DNA of 64,000 nt, taken from positions 124,001 through 188,000 of the forward strand of contig JALCRQ010000001.1 of the NCBI GenBank assembly GCA_022652655.1, read 5' to 3'. The stretch's first letter is position 1. Every line of letters begins with the position of its first letter. Positions 23,638 through 30,973 of the stretch are shown here, piece by piece. The DNA comes from Oscillibacter sp. GTDB lineage: Bacteria; Bacillota; Clostridia; Oscillospirales; Oscillospiraceae. The notes under the pieces were generated by a model. The model was not told the origin of the DNA. It did no database searches and saw nothing but the letters and a program-made list of their open reading frames with translations. The position numbers were made by a program, and so were the translations under genes.

Positions 23638-25161
23638 TTACAGCTCCGGATGGGATTTACAGTAGCTCCGGAGCCGGCGGATGAGCTGTTTGATTTTGGA
23701 GATGCTCTCCTCCCGATAGATCCCGCTGAGGATGGAACGTTTCACCGCGCTGTATTCGTATTCCCACAGGGCCCCCACCAGATCCGGATGGGTGATTTTG
23801 CACATGGCCTGCTGCTCCTGATGGTTGAGGATCAGCAGCTCGTGGCTTCTTTTGATGTAAATGCTGGACGGGACATCGGAATCCTGGTGCAGGTAGATAT
23901 GGAAATTTGGGTAGGTGTTGAGAAGATAGAGGATATTACTCAGATGCAGGACGTACTGCCCCGGCGTATAACCCACCTCGCTATGGCAGAACATGCTGCG
24001 GGCCATAAAGACTGCCCTGCCGGAGACAATATCCTCAAAAGTGTGCAGCGGGAAAACTTCGATTACCGTATGCTCCGGCAACAGATTCACCAGGGCGGTA
24101 TACCGCTTTTCGCAGAAATCGCGGATCTGCCCGCATCCGCGGGATTTGAAGGTGGGAGGGGGCAGAAGCTCCGGCGGCGAGGAGGAGAGCGGCAGCGTGT
24201 CAGAGATCAGAATACAGTCAGCCGGATAATCAAAGAAATCATCCAGGACTTGTTTCATGCCCGGTGATTTTCCGGGATAATCGTAGTAGGTGGATACCGG
24301 TGTGCAGAAGGACAGGTAGTCATCGATCAGGGCCTCGAAGGAGGCGACCAGCTCAGGATCGGTGGTGACAAATACCGGCCCGGTGCTGTTTGCGATTCCG
24401 GAGGAGCAGGAGAAAAGCGCCGCCACGCCGGGCATCACGTAAAGCGTGTGGTTGATAAGGTTGTCCCGCACTCCGTGATAGTAGAAGGTTTTCACCTTCC
24501 GCGTGCAGTAGAGGGGCATCCAGCGCTGGGCGCTGTCCAGGGCGTTTTTCAGATTTACAAATTCCGGAATGACACGGATCACCTTTCTGCCTGTCGCAAG
24601 CAGCTGCTGCAGCCGCAGATTCACGCAGGCCGAATACTCCGGATCCCGCCGGAGCCAGTCCGGATCCTCCTGGGTGAGCAGCTTCAGATCGGCGGGATAG
24701 CCGTCTGCGGCGGCCAGCTCAAAAAAGAGCCGCAGAGCCTCCTCCTTGCTGTGGGGGCCGCTGAAACTGCAGCCCTCGGATTTGAACATGCGGGCCCCCA
24801 GGGCGGTGCCGAAGCCCGAGGGCAGACTGCGCTTCTCCCGAAGCGCCTCGCTCCTTTTCCAGATTTTCCGGGGAGAATCCGGCGGAGCGTTGGAGAGCCA
24901 TTTCTCCAGAACGCCGGAGAGGGGGCCTTTTTCATTGATGCCGGCCATCTCCAAAACCGCCGTGTGCTTGTAATTCGTGTTGCATTTTGACGCAAAGTAG
25001 ACGGACAGCATATGGATATAGTTGGACTGCTCCGGAACAGAGCGGGTTCCGCTTTTGTAGCGGCTGATCAGGGAGGGATCCACCTTTAAAAGCTGCGAGA
25101 GCTGAATGTTGCTGGTGGCCGTCAGCTCCATCAAAAATTTCAGCTTTTCAGGGAAATCCAT
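23638..25161 (-). CDS. Large HTH-domain regulator of unknown family
   Basis: The 507-aa protein begins with a Cro/C1-type helix-turn-helix (residues 5-45: LKFLMELTATSNIQLSQLLKVDPSLISRYKSGTRSVP). The remaining 450 residues are a mostly helical domain that I do not recognise, with no enzyme motif, signal peptide or membrane segment. It includes a YYDYPGKSPGMKQVL region and a basic C-terminus (KIKQLIRRLRSYCKS). Similar large HTH proteins occur in gut Clostridia. It has repeated TGTCA/TGACA half-sites in its promoter region, which suggests autoregulation. It is divergent from the Spo0A_C-like gene. Confidence 0.7.
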   Translation of the reverse strand: MDFPEKLKFLMELTATSNIQLSQLLKVDPSLISRYKSGTRSVPEQSNYIHMLSVYFASKCNTNYKHTAVLEMAGINEKGPLSGVLEKWLSNAPPDSPRKIWKRSEALREKRSLPSGFGTALGARMFKSEGCSFSGPHSKEEALRLFFELAAADGYPADLKLLTQEDPDWLRRDPEYSACVNLRLQQLLATGRKVIRVIPEFVNLKNALDSAQRWMPLYCTRKVKTFYYHGVRDNLINHTLYVMPGVAALFSCSSGIANSTGPVFVTTDPELVASFEALIDDYLSFCTPVSTYYDYPGKSPGMKQVLDDFFDYPADCILISDTLPLSSSPPELLPPPTFKSRGCGQIRDFCEKRYTALVNLLPEHTVIEVFPLHTFEDIVSGRAVFMARSMFCHSEVGYTPGQYVLHLSNILYLLNTYPNFHIYLHQDSDVPSSIYIKRSHELLILNHQEQQAMCKITHPDLVGALWEYEYSAVKRSILSGIYREESISKIKQLIRRLRSYCKSHPEL

Positions 25162-25178
25162 GGTGCGGCCCCTTCCAG

Positions 25179-25210
25179 TGTCATGTATCGTGACAAAAGT
25201 GTCAATGACA
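25179..25210. promoter_or_regulatory. Paired TGTCA/TGACA inverted repeats
   Basis: TGTCA (25179) with TGACA (25191) and TGTCA (25200) with TGACA (25206) form two inverted repeats of the same half-site. Some of these also partly match the Spo0A box (TTTGTCRAA). They lie between the divergent HTH and Spo0A_C-like genes. Confidence 0.5.
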
Positions 25211-25332
25211 TTTTTGCAAAACCACTTGCTAAAATTCTATTTCTCATTAAGTATATAGGCATACTCTAATATTAGCACAATTCTCGCACAATCGTCAAGA
25301 AAGTGGGCATATTTTCGGGAGGGGGAACGATA

Positions 25333-25728
25333 ATGGAGCGGAGGGATTTTGTGGAAGAACAGTGCATCCGCCCCGACGATCAGAGAAGGACCATCTTTGA
25401 CGCGGTGTTTGCACTGGGCTTCCCGCCCAACATGAAGGGTTTTGAATATATCTGCCAGGCGCTGGCACTGCTGGAGTCCCAGGCGGAACCGATGTTTTTG
25501 ATCACCAAGGACGTCTACCCCCGGATCGCGAAAATCAACCATGTTACGGCGGCCTCGGTGGAGCGGGCGATCCGGCAGTGCATCGGTTCCATGTGGGAGC
25601 TGCCGCAGTCGGTGGGTCACCGGCAGAAGATCTTTTGCTGCGTGCGAAGACCCAGCAATAAAATCGTTTTATCGTGCCTTTATGAATGGATTGCCGCAGG
25701 CCGGAGACAAGCCTGGTGCGGTGAATAA
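25333..25728 (+). CDS. Stand-alone Spo0A C-terminal (effector) domain protein
   Basis: The 131-aa protein consists only of a Spo0A_C DNA-binding domain. IFDAVFALGFPPNMKGFEYI matches the start of the domain, INHVTAASVERAIRQCI matches the recognition helix of Spo0A almost exactly, and RPSNKIVLSCLYEWI corresponds to the last helix. The phosphoacceptor receiver domain is absent, so its binding cannot be phosphorylation-switched. GGGAGGGGG precedes ATG 25333; the track start at 25303 has no ribosome binding site. It could modulate Spo0A targets or control a private regulon. Confidence 0.85.
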   Translation: MERRDFVEEQCIRPDDQRRTIFDAVFALGFPPNMKGFEYICQALALLESQAEPMFLITKDVYPRIAKINHVTAASVERAIRQCIGSMWELPQSVGHRQKIFCCVRRPSNKIVLSCLYEWIAAGRRQAWCGE

Positions 25729-25768
25729 AAAAGGAGAGGGCGGAAGCCCTCCCATTTTTTATTCACCG
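25719..25768. terminator. Bidirectional terminator between Spo0A_C-like gene and rubrerythrin
   Basis: GGTGAATAAAAAA-GGAGAGGGC-GGAA-GCCCTCCC-ATTTTTTATTCACC: a GC stem flanked by complementary A/T tracts, symmetric for both convergent genes. Confidence 0.9.
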
Positions 25769-25791
25769 CGGCACGTTTCGTGACGGGACGG

Positions 25792-26403
25792 TTATTGCTG
25801 CGTCAGACGGGACGTGTACCAGGGCGAAAACTCCAGCCGGATAAAATAGCCCTGTTCGTGGGAGCAGACCGGGCAGGAGGCCGGAGCCTGGGTACCCTCG
25901 AAGACATAGCCGCAGTTCAGGCAGATCCACCGGGTCTTGACGTCACTGACAAAGAGCTTTTTCTGTTCCAGCAGCTCCGCCAGCAGTCCAAAGCGGTCGC
26001 CGTGGAGCTTTTCGATACCGGCGATGAGGGAAAAGCTGTCCGCAATTTCCAAAAAGCCCTCCTCCCGCGCTTTTTCCGCAAAAGTGGGGTAGACCTTTGC
26101 GTATTCCTCACATTCGTTGTGGTGGGCATTTTTCAGAAGGGAGAGCACATCGTCCTTCAGATCTACGGGATAGCCCGCCTGATCCATGACCACCGTGTCC
26201 TGACCGGCCTTTTTCAGATGCTTGAAATAGATTTCGGCGTGCTCCTTCTCCTGATCTGCGGTGTAGAGAAAAACCTGCTGGATGCAGGGGAGCTGTTCTT
26301 TTTTCGCCGCCCCGGCAGCGAAGGTGTAGCGGGTCCTGGCCTGGCACTCCCCGGCGAAGGCCCGCAGCAGGTTTACTTTGGTTTCACTCTCCGAAAGATT
26401 CAT
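25792..26403 (-). CDS. rbr: Rubrerythrin
   Basis: The 203-aa protein has a four-helix diiron domain (FAGECQARTRY, DQEKEHAEIYFKHL, ECEEYAKVYPTFAEKAREEGF, IAGIEKLHGDRF) with the expected Glu and His ligands. A C-terminal rubredoxin-like domain carries ICLNCGYVFEG and CPVCSHEQGYF binding one iron. It reduces hydrogen peroxide in anaerobes. ATG 26403 is preceded by GGAGGATATT; the track ORF extends 84 codons too far upstream. Full length. Confidence 0.96.
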   Translation of the reverse strand: MNLSESETKVNLLRAFAGECQARTRYTFAAGAAKKEQLPCIQQVFLYTADQEKEHAEIYFKHLKKAGQDTVVMDQAGYPVDLKDDVLSLLKNAHHNECEEYAKVYPTFAEKAREEGFLEIADSFSLIAGIEKLHGDRFGLLAELLEQKKLFVSDVKTRWICLNCGYVFEGTQAPASCPVCSHEQGYFIRLEFSPWYTSRLTQQ

Positions 26404-26416
26404 AATATCCTCCCTG

Positions 26417-26442
26417 GAACCGCCCCGCGGCGGTTCTTTTTT
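26417..26442 (+). terminator. Hairpin with T6 on the plus strand
   Basis: GAACCGCC-CCGC-GGCGGTTC followed by TTTTTT. It lies in the rubrerythrin leader but is oriented to stop plus-strand transcripts that enter antisense to rubrerythrin, just before the deacetylase gene. Confidence 0.6.
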
Positions 26443-26492
26443 GATGCCCGGACAGGGCGCCGCGCGCCGGTATCCGAATACGCTTCTAGTAT

Positions 26493-27446
26493 TTGAAAAC
26501 CGGGAAACATTATGTGCCCGTTTCGCATGAAGCACGGAAAAAACGCACACGCTACGGATCGGGCCGGTTTTCTGAATCCGGCAGATTCTCAAAAGGGAGG
26601 CTGATTTTTCTGTTTTACTGCGATCCGAAATTCCGCCGCCGCGCCTTTGCGGCACTGGGCGCCGCCGCGCTGTGCGCGTCGCTGCTGAGCGGCTGCGGCT
26701 GCAGCGCCCGTGGGTCGGTTACCGCGGCGGATCAGGCCGCCATCCCCGCGCTGTCGGAGAACTGGGGGCTGTCGTTTCCCGCCGAAGGGCAGACACCCGC
26801 CGGCAATACCAGCGCCGCGGAGCTGGCGAAGTACGACGCCTACTACGTGGGGGATACGTCTAAAAAAGTGATCTATCTGACCTTTGACTGCGGGTATGAA
26901 AACGGGAACACTGGGGCGATTCTGGACGCGCTGGAAAAGCACCATGCTCCGGCGGCGTTTTTTGTGGTGGGTCACATGCTTACCTCCGCCCCGGAGCTGA
27001 TCCGGCGGATGGCGGACGACGGCTTCATCGTGGGAAACCACACGTTCCACCACCCCGACATGTCCGCTATCTCCGATCAGGCCGCCTTTCAAAAAGAACT
27101 GGACGACACGGCGTCGCTTTACCGGCAGGTCACCGGAAAGGAGATGTCCCACTATTACCGCCCGCCCCGGGGCGTTTACAGCGTGGAAAACCTGAAGCAG
27201 GCCCAGGCGCTGGGCTACAAGACGATCTTCTGGAGCCTCGCCTATGTAGACTGGTACGCGGACCGGCAGCCCACCCCGGAGCAGGCCTATGCCAAGCTGC
27301 TGCCCCGGATTCACAGCGGCGCCATCGTCCTGCTGCATCAGACCTCCTCCACCAACGCGCAGATTCTGGACGAGCTGCTGAGCAAGTGGGAGGCCATGGG
27401 CTATACCTTCGCCTCCCTGGACCAGCTCCCCCCTCTGCCGGCGTAA
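26493..27446 (+). CDS. PdaA-like peptidoglycan deacetylase (muramic delta-lactam type)
   Basis: The NodB-type carbohydrate esterase 4 domain (317-aa ORF) closely follows PdaA: YLTFDCGYENGNTGAILDAL (catalytic Asp), GNHTFHHPDM (metal His pair), YYRPPRGVYS, and SGAIVLLHQTS. PdaA makes muramic delta-lactam in spore cortex. The mature N-terminus follows a hydrophobic segment ending LLSGCGC, a possible lipobox. The start is uncertain. No ATG is in frame; TTG 26493 and GTG 26514 lack ribosome binding sites, while GGGAGG sits 9 nt before a CTG at 26610, which would give a 278-aa protein starting right at the signal sequence. Confidence 0.85.
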   Translation: MKTGKHYVPVSHEARKKRTRYGSGRFSESGRFSKGRLIFLFYCDPKFRRRAFAALGAAALCASLLSGCGCSARGSVTAADQAAIPALSENWGLSFPAEGQTPAGNTSAAELAKYDAYYVGDTSKKVIYLTFDCGYENGNTGAILDALEKHHAPAAFFVVGHMLTSAPELIRRMADDGFIVGNHTFHHPDMSAISDQAAFQKELDDTASLYRQVTGKEMSHYYRPPRGVYSVENLKQAQALGYKTIFWSLAYVDWYADRQPTPEQAYAKLLPRIHSGAIVLLHQTSSTNAQILDELLSKWEAMGYTFASLDQLPPLPA

Positions 27447-27482
27447 ATTTGCGGGTATCTCTCTTTCTCGGGGAGGAAAAGC

Positions 27483-27545
27483 GTGGTACAATGACCGCGT
27501 AGCGGCCATTGTACCGGCGCATCAAAGCGCGGTGCGCTTTGGCGC
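27483..27545 (+). repeat. Double-hairpin leader element, copy 2
   Basis: A TACAAT -10-like box runs into GTACAATGACCGC-GTA-GCGGCCATTGTAC, then GCGCATCAAAGCGC-GGT-GCGCTTTGGCGC. The order, the second hairpin and the position upstream of a gene match the element at 16605-16680. Confidence 0.6.
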
Positions 27546-27613
27546 ATTGCAATCGGCCTCCGCCTCGCCCCCTGCGGGGCAGCCGGCGGGGATGCTTGAA
27601 TGGGGGAGAGAAC

Positions 27614-29197
27614 ATGAAGCTTCGCAAAAAGCTGACGCCGCTGCTTCTGGCGGCGGCGCTGCTGGCGTCCCTGGCCGTTCCGGTCAGGGCGGCGGCGCGG
27701 TTTTCCGATGTGCCGGCGGCGTTCTGGTGCGCGCCGGCCATCGAGCAGATGGCCGAGGGCGGACTGATCCGCGGCTACTCCGACGGCACGTTCCGGCCGG
27801 GGGATACCATGTCGGTGGGGGCGTTTATCACCGTGGTGGCCCGATGCGCCGGAACGGATTACGGCGCGGACGGCAATGGATACTGGTGCGGCGGTACGGT
27901 GCGGGGCGCCCGGGCGGCGGGCTGGCTGCCGGAATCGTACTGCTCCGCCGCCGTAAGCGCCGGGACGTATGCAAAGCCCATTACCCGGGAGACGGCCGTC
28001 TATGTACTGATGAAGGGCCTGCAGCCGCAGGATCGGGGCCTGGGCTACACCGCCGGACAGATTCCGGATTACGACCGGATCGGTGCGGATGTCCGGGAGA
28101 CGGTGCTTGCGGCCTACAACGCGGGAATCACCAAGGGCGGCGCCTCCGGCGCCTTCGGCCCAGGAGACCTGCTCAACCGGGCGCAGGCGGCGGAGTTGCT
28201 GCGCCGGGCGGGCTTCGTCCGGGCCGCCCAGCTGCCCTCCGGCTGCGAGGTGGACTATCTGGACGTGGGACAGGCTGACGCCATCCTGATCCGCTGCGGC
28301 GGCCGCAGCATGCTCATCGACGGCGGCAACACGGAGGATTCCAGCCGGATTGTCTCCTATTTAAAAAAGAGCGGCATTACATATCTCAGTGCCGTGGTCT
28401 GCACCCATGCCCACGAGGATCACGCGGGGGGCCTGGCCGGCGCGCTGAATCAGGCGGCGGCGGGAACCGTTTACGCACCTGTCACAAGCTATGATTCCGA
28501 CGCGTTTCGCAGCTTTGCCAAGTATACCGCCCAACAGGGCCTGCCCATCACCGTACCCGAGGCCGGCACGGAATTTACCCTGGGCGGAGCCACGCTCCGC
28601 TTCCTGGGGCCGCTGCGGTCCGACTACGGGGAGGTGAACGACAGCTCCATCGTCCTGCGGATGACTTACGGCGGGACGTCGTTTCTCTTTACCGGCGACG
28701 CCGGGGAGGAGAGCGAAAAGGATCTTCTGTCCTCCGGACAGACCCTGTCCAGCACGGTTTTGAAGGTGGGACACCACGGCAGCGCAACCGCCACCTCCTA
28801 CGCCTTTTTGCGGGCCGTGTCCCCGCAGTACGCCGTGATTTCCGTGGGGGCGGGCAACAGCTACGGCCATCCGGACGCGGCGGTGCTCAGCCGCCTGCGG
28901 GACGCGGACGCGGCGCTTTACCGCACCGATCTGCAGGGAACCATTACCTGCGTCAGCGACGGGAAAACCGTGACGGTTACTCCGGAGAAAAATCCCAACG
29001 CCATCACCAATCCCACAGCAGCGGACGGCTCTGGGCAAAATTCCGCGGAGCTCCGGTACATTGGGAATATCAATTCCCATAAATTCCACCGCCCGGACTG
29101 CCCCTCGCTGCCGGAGGAGCAGAACCGGATCACGTTTGCCGACCGGGCGGCGGCCGTGGCGGCGGGTTACCAGCCCTGCAAAATCTGCAACCCCTGA
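27614..29197 (+). CDS. Secreted SLH / metallo-beta-lactamase / Ada-like Zn-domain protein
   Basis: The 527-aa protein starts at ATG 27614 (GGGGGAGAG upstream) with a signal peptide (LTPLLLAAALLASLAVPVRAAA). Residues about 30-200 hold SLH domains (FSDVPAAFWCAPAIEQMAEGGLIRGYSDGTFRPGD and a second, degenerate set). Residues about 215-445 are a ComEC/Rec2-type metallo-beta-lactamase domain with CTHAHEDHAGGLAG, FTGDAGEES and VGHHGS. The C-terminal 45 residues are an Ada-like zinc-binding module (NSHKFHRPDC to GYQPCKICNP). It is probably a surface-attached nuclease or phosphodiesterase. It opens the surface-protein island. Confidence 0.88.
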   Translation: MKLRKKLTPLLLAAALLASLAVPVRAAARFSDVPAAFWCAPAIEQMAEGGLIRGYSDGTFRPGDTMSVGAFITVVARCAGTDYGADGNGYWCGGTVRGARAAGWLPESYCSAAVSAGTYAKPITRETAVYVLMKGLQPQDRGLGYTAGQIPDYDRIGADVRETVLAAYNAGITKGGASGAFGPGDLLNRAQAAELLRRAGFVRAAQLPSGCEVDYLDVGQADAILIRCGGRSMLIDGGNTEDSSRIVSYLKKSGITYLSAVVCTHAHEDHAGGLAGALNQAAAGTVYAPVTSYDSDAFRSFAKYTAQQGLPITVPEAGTEFTLGGATLRFLGPLRSDYGEVNDSSIVLRMTYGGTSFLFTGDAGEESEKDLLSSGQTLSSTVLKVGHHGSATATSYAFLRAVSPQYAVISVGAGNSYGHPDAAVLSRLRDADAALYRTDLQGTITCVSDGKTVTVTPEKNPNAITNPTAADGSGQNSAELRYIGNINSHKFHRPDCPSLPEEQNRITFADRAAAVAAGYQPCKICNP

Positions 29198-29255
29198 GCG
29201 ATTCCTCCGGGGGGGGCTCCTGCGGCGTTCCGAATATGCGGCGCTCCCCTTCAGC

Positions 29256-29290
29256 CCCGCGGCATTCGCTGAGAATGCCGCGGGATTTTT
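29256..29290 (+). terminator. Terminator after the SLH-MBL gene
   Basis: CCCGCGGCATTC-GCTGA-GAATGCCGCGGG, a perfect 12-bp stem followed by ATTTTT. The AT-rich 29291-29655 stretch beyond it contains the next promoter region (TATGAT near 29503) and no gene. Confidence 0.9.
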
Positions 29291-29655
29291 CTGCCCCGGA
29301 GCGGAAACCTCCAAATCTACGCTCAGGATACAAATTCACAAAAAAACGTTAAAAACTGATCAAGAAAATTGGATACAGCAGGAAAATGATTTTTCTATAT
29401 TTATACTGAATTTTGGAGTTTTACACAAAATAATCCGGAAATATCCGTGCAAAAAAATAGGTACGATTTTCCTAAATAGGCTTTAAAAACAGCGGGCAAT
29501 TTGATATGATAAAGTTACAAATCGACTATGATAGGAAAATCAGAACGTTTAACGCGGGAATGAGCGGCGGCAGCCATCTTCCGGCGGCGTTTTGTTCCTC
29601 GGATAAAGGCGGGAGGATCCGGCGGTTCCGGAGGTTCCCCCAGATCGGAGAGAGC

Positions 29656-30861
29656 ATGGACAAGAGCAGAACCCGACGCTATCACCGTCCGTCCACAAAG
29701 GCCGTCGCGCTGATTCTGGCTGCGGTGCTGACGGCGTCGATTGCCGTCAATGCCGCCGTTACAGTAAAAATTACCGGGGGAGATTCCTCCCAGGCGGCGA
29801 AGAACTATTTGGTGGACAGCACGGACTATGTACACAAAAACCGCTTTGAGCGCATTTCGGAGCTGGCGGGCACGCTGAAAAACCCCACCACGCTGGAGGA
29901 CTACTACCGTCTGGCCTCTACGCAGATTGCGGCGGAGAACTATTCGGAGGCCCTGGACAGCGTAGAGCGCTGCCTCTCCCTCTATTTCGGGGGCGACCGG
30001 GAGCTGGAGCTGGATCTGTGGCTCAAGAAGGCCTGCCTGCAGGTGATCCTGGGGAAGGACGAGGATGCGCTGACCTCGCTGGACAGCGTGCAGCATATGG
30101 ATCCCAGCCTGGCCAACGCCTATCTGATCCGGGCGCAGATCTACGCCAAGCAGGATGATATGGAGCCCCTGGCCCAGGCACTTTCGGCGTATCTGACGCT
30201 GAAACCCGAGGACAGCGACGTGCGGGGCCTGCTGGCCCAGGCCATGTTTACCCAGGGCGATTACCAGGGCGCCACGGCGCAGTATGAGACCATTCTGGAC
30301 ACCGCGCCGGCGGAGGCCGACCTGTCGCAGACGGAATACCTCTACGCGCTGACCTGCATTCAGCTGGGAGACTTTAAAACCGCCGAGAAAAATCTCAGCG
30401 CCGCGCTGGAAAAGGACGACTCCCTGGACGGCATTTCCTATTACCGGGGAGTGTGCCGGATGTCCCTGGGGAATTACGCCGGTGCGGTGAAGGATTTTTC
30501 CGCGGCCATCGGGAAGGACGACATGACGCAGGCCAGCTACTATTCCAGAGGGCTGTGCCGGATGATGTCGGAGGACGGGGCGTACGACAAGGCCCTGACC
30601 GACGTGCGCAAGGCGGTGAGTCTGGACGCCAAAAACGAAACCGGACGCCAGGCCGCCGCTCTCCTGACGCAGCTGGAGACAGCCCAGCGGGCCACAGCGG
30701 AGGCGGATGCCAAGGCAGCCGCAGAAAAGGCAGCCAGGGAGAAAGATGCCAAGGAGAAAGCCGCGGCAAACGAAAAGCAGCAGTCCGCTGCCGCAGATAC
30801 GGTTCAGAAGGACACCGAAGGGAACGGGCAGAGCCAGTCGGATTCAAAAGCGGCGTCCTGA
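29656..30861 (+). CDS. Membrane-anchored TPR protein
   Basis: The 401-aa protein begins with a short basic N-terminus and a single hydrophobic segment (AVALILAAVLTASIAVNAAV) that anchors it facing outward. Residues 70-340 hold about seven tetratricopeptide-like helical hairpins (for example SEALDSVERCLSLYF, DYQGATAQYETIL, NYAGAVKDFSAAIGKDD). The last 60 residues form a charged Ala/Lys/Glu helix (AEKAAREKDAKEKAAANEK) and a polar tail. I placed the start at ATG 29656 after GGAGAG; the track ATG at 29506 overlaps the -10 box. It precedes the giant gene by 112 bp with no terminator, so it could be co-transcribed and help export or assembly of the giant protein. Confidence 0.8.
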   Translation: MDKSRTRRYHRPSTKAVALILAAVLTASIAVNAAVTVKITGGDSSQAAKNYLVDSTDYVHKNRFERISELAGTLKNPTTLEDYYRLASTQIAAENYSEALDSVERCLSLYFGGDRELELDLWLKKACLQVILGKDEDALTSLDSVQHMDPSLANAYLIRAQIYAKQDDMEPLAQALSAYLTLKPEDSDVRGLLAQAMFTQGDYQGATAQYETILDTAPAEADLSQTEYLYALTCIQLGDFKTAEKNLSAALEKDDSLDGISYYRGVCRMSLGNYAGAVKDFSAAIGKDDMTQASYYSRGLCRMMSEDGAYDKALTDVRKAVSLDAKNETGRQAAALLTQLETAQRATAEADAKAAAEKAAREKDAKEKAAANEKQQSAAADTVQKDTEGNGQSQSDSKAAS

Positions 30862-30973
30862 TACAACAGGATCCTTTCGGCGGCATAAAACTGCCGTGTG
30901 CAGCTCATTAAAAAACAAACTACAGTCCAGACGGTTCGAAAGACCGACAAAACTGTGAAAGGCTGGTATTGAG

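Noticed and set aside
25541-25783. Possible frameshift in the Spo0A_C-like gene, with the tail continuing in another frame
   Set aside because: In the original frame RPSNKIVLSCLYEWI aligns well with the last helix of Spo0A (KPTNSEFIAMVADKL), so the domain is complete.
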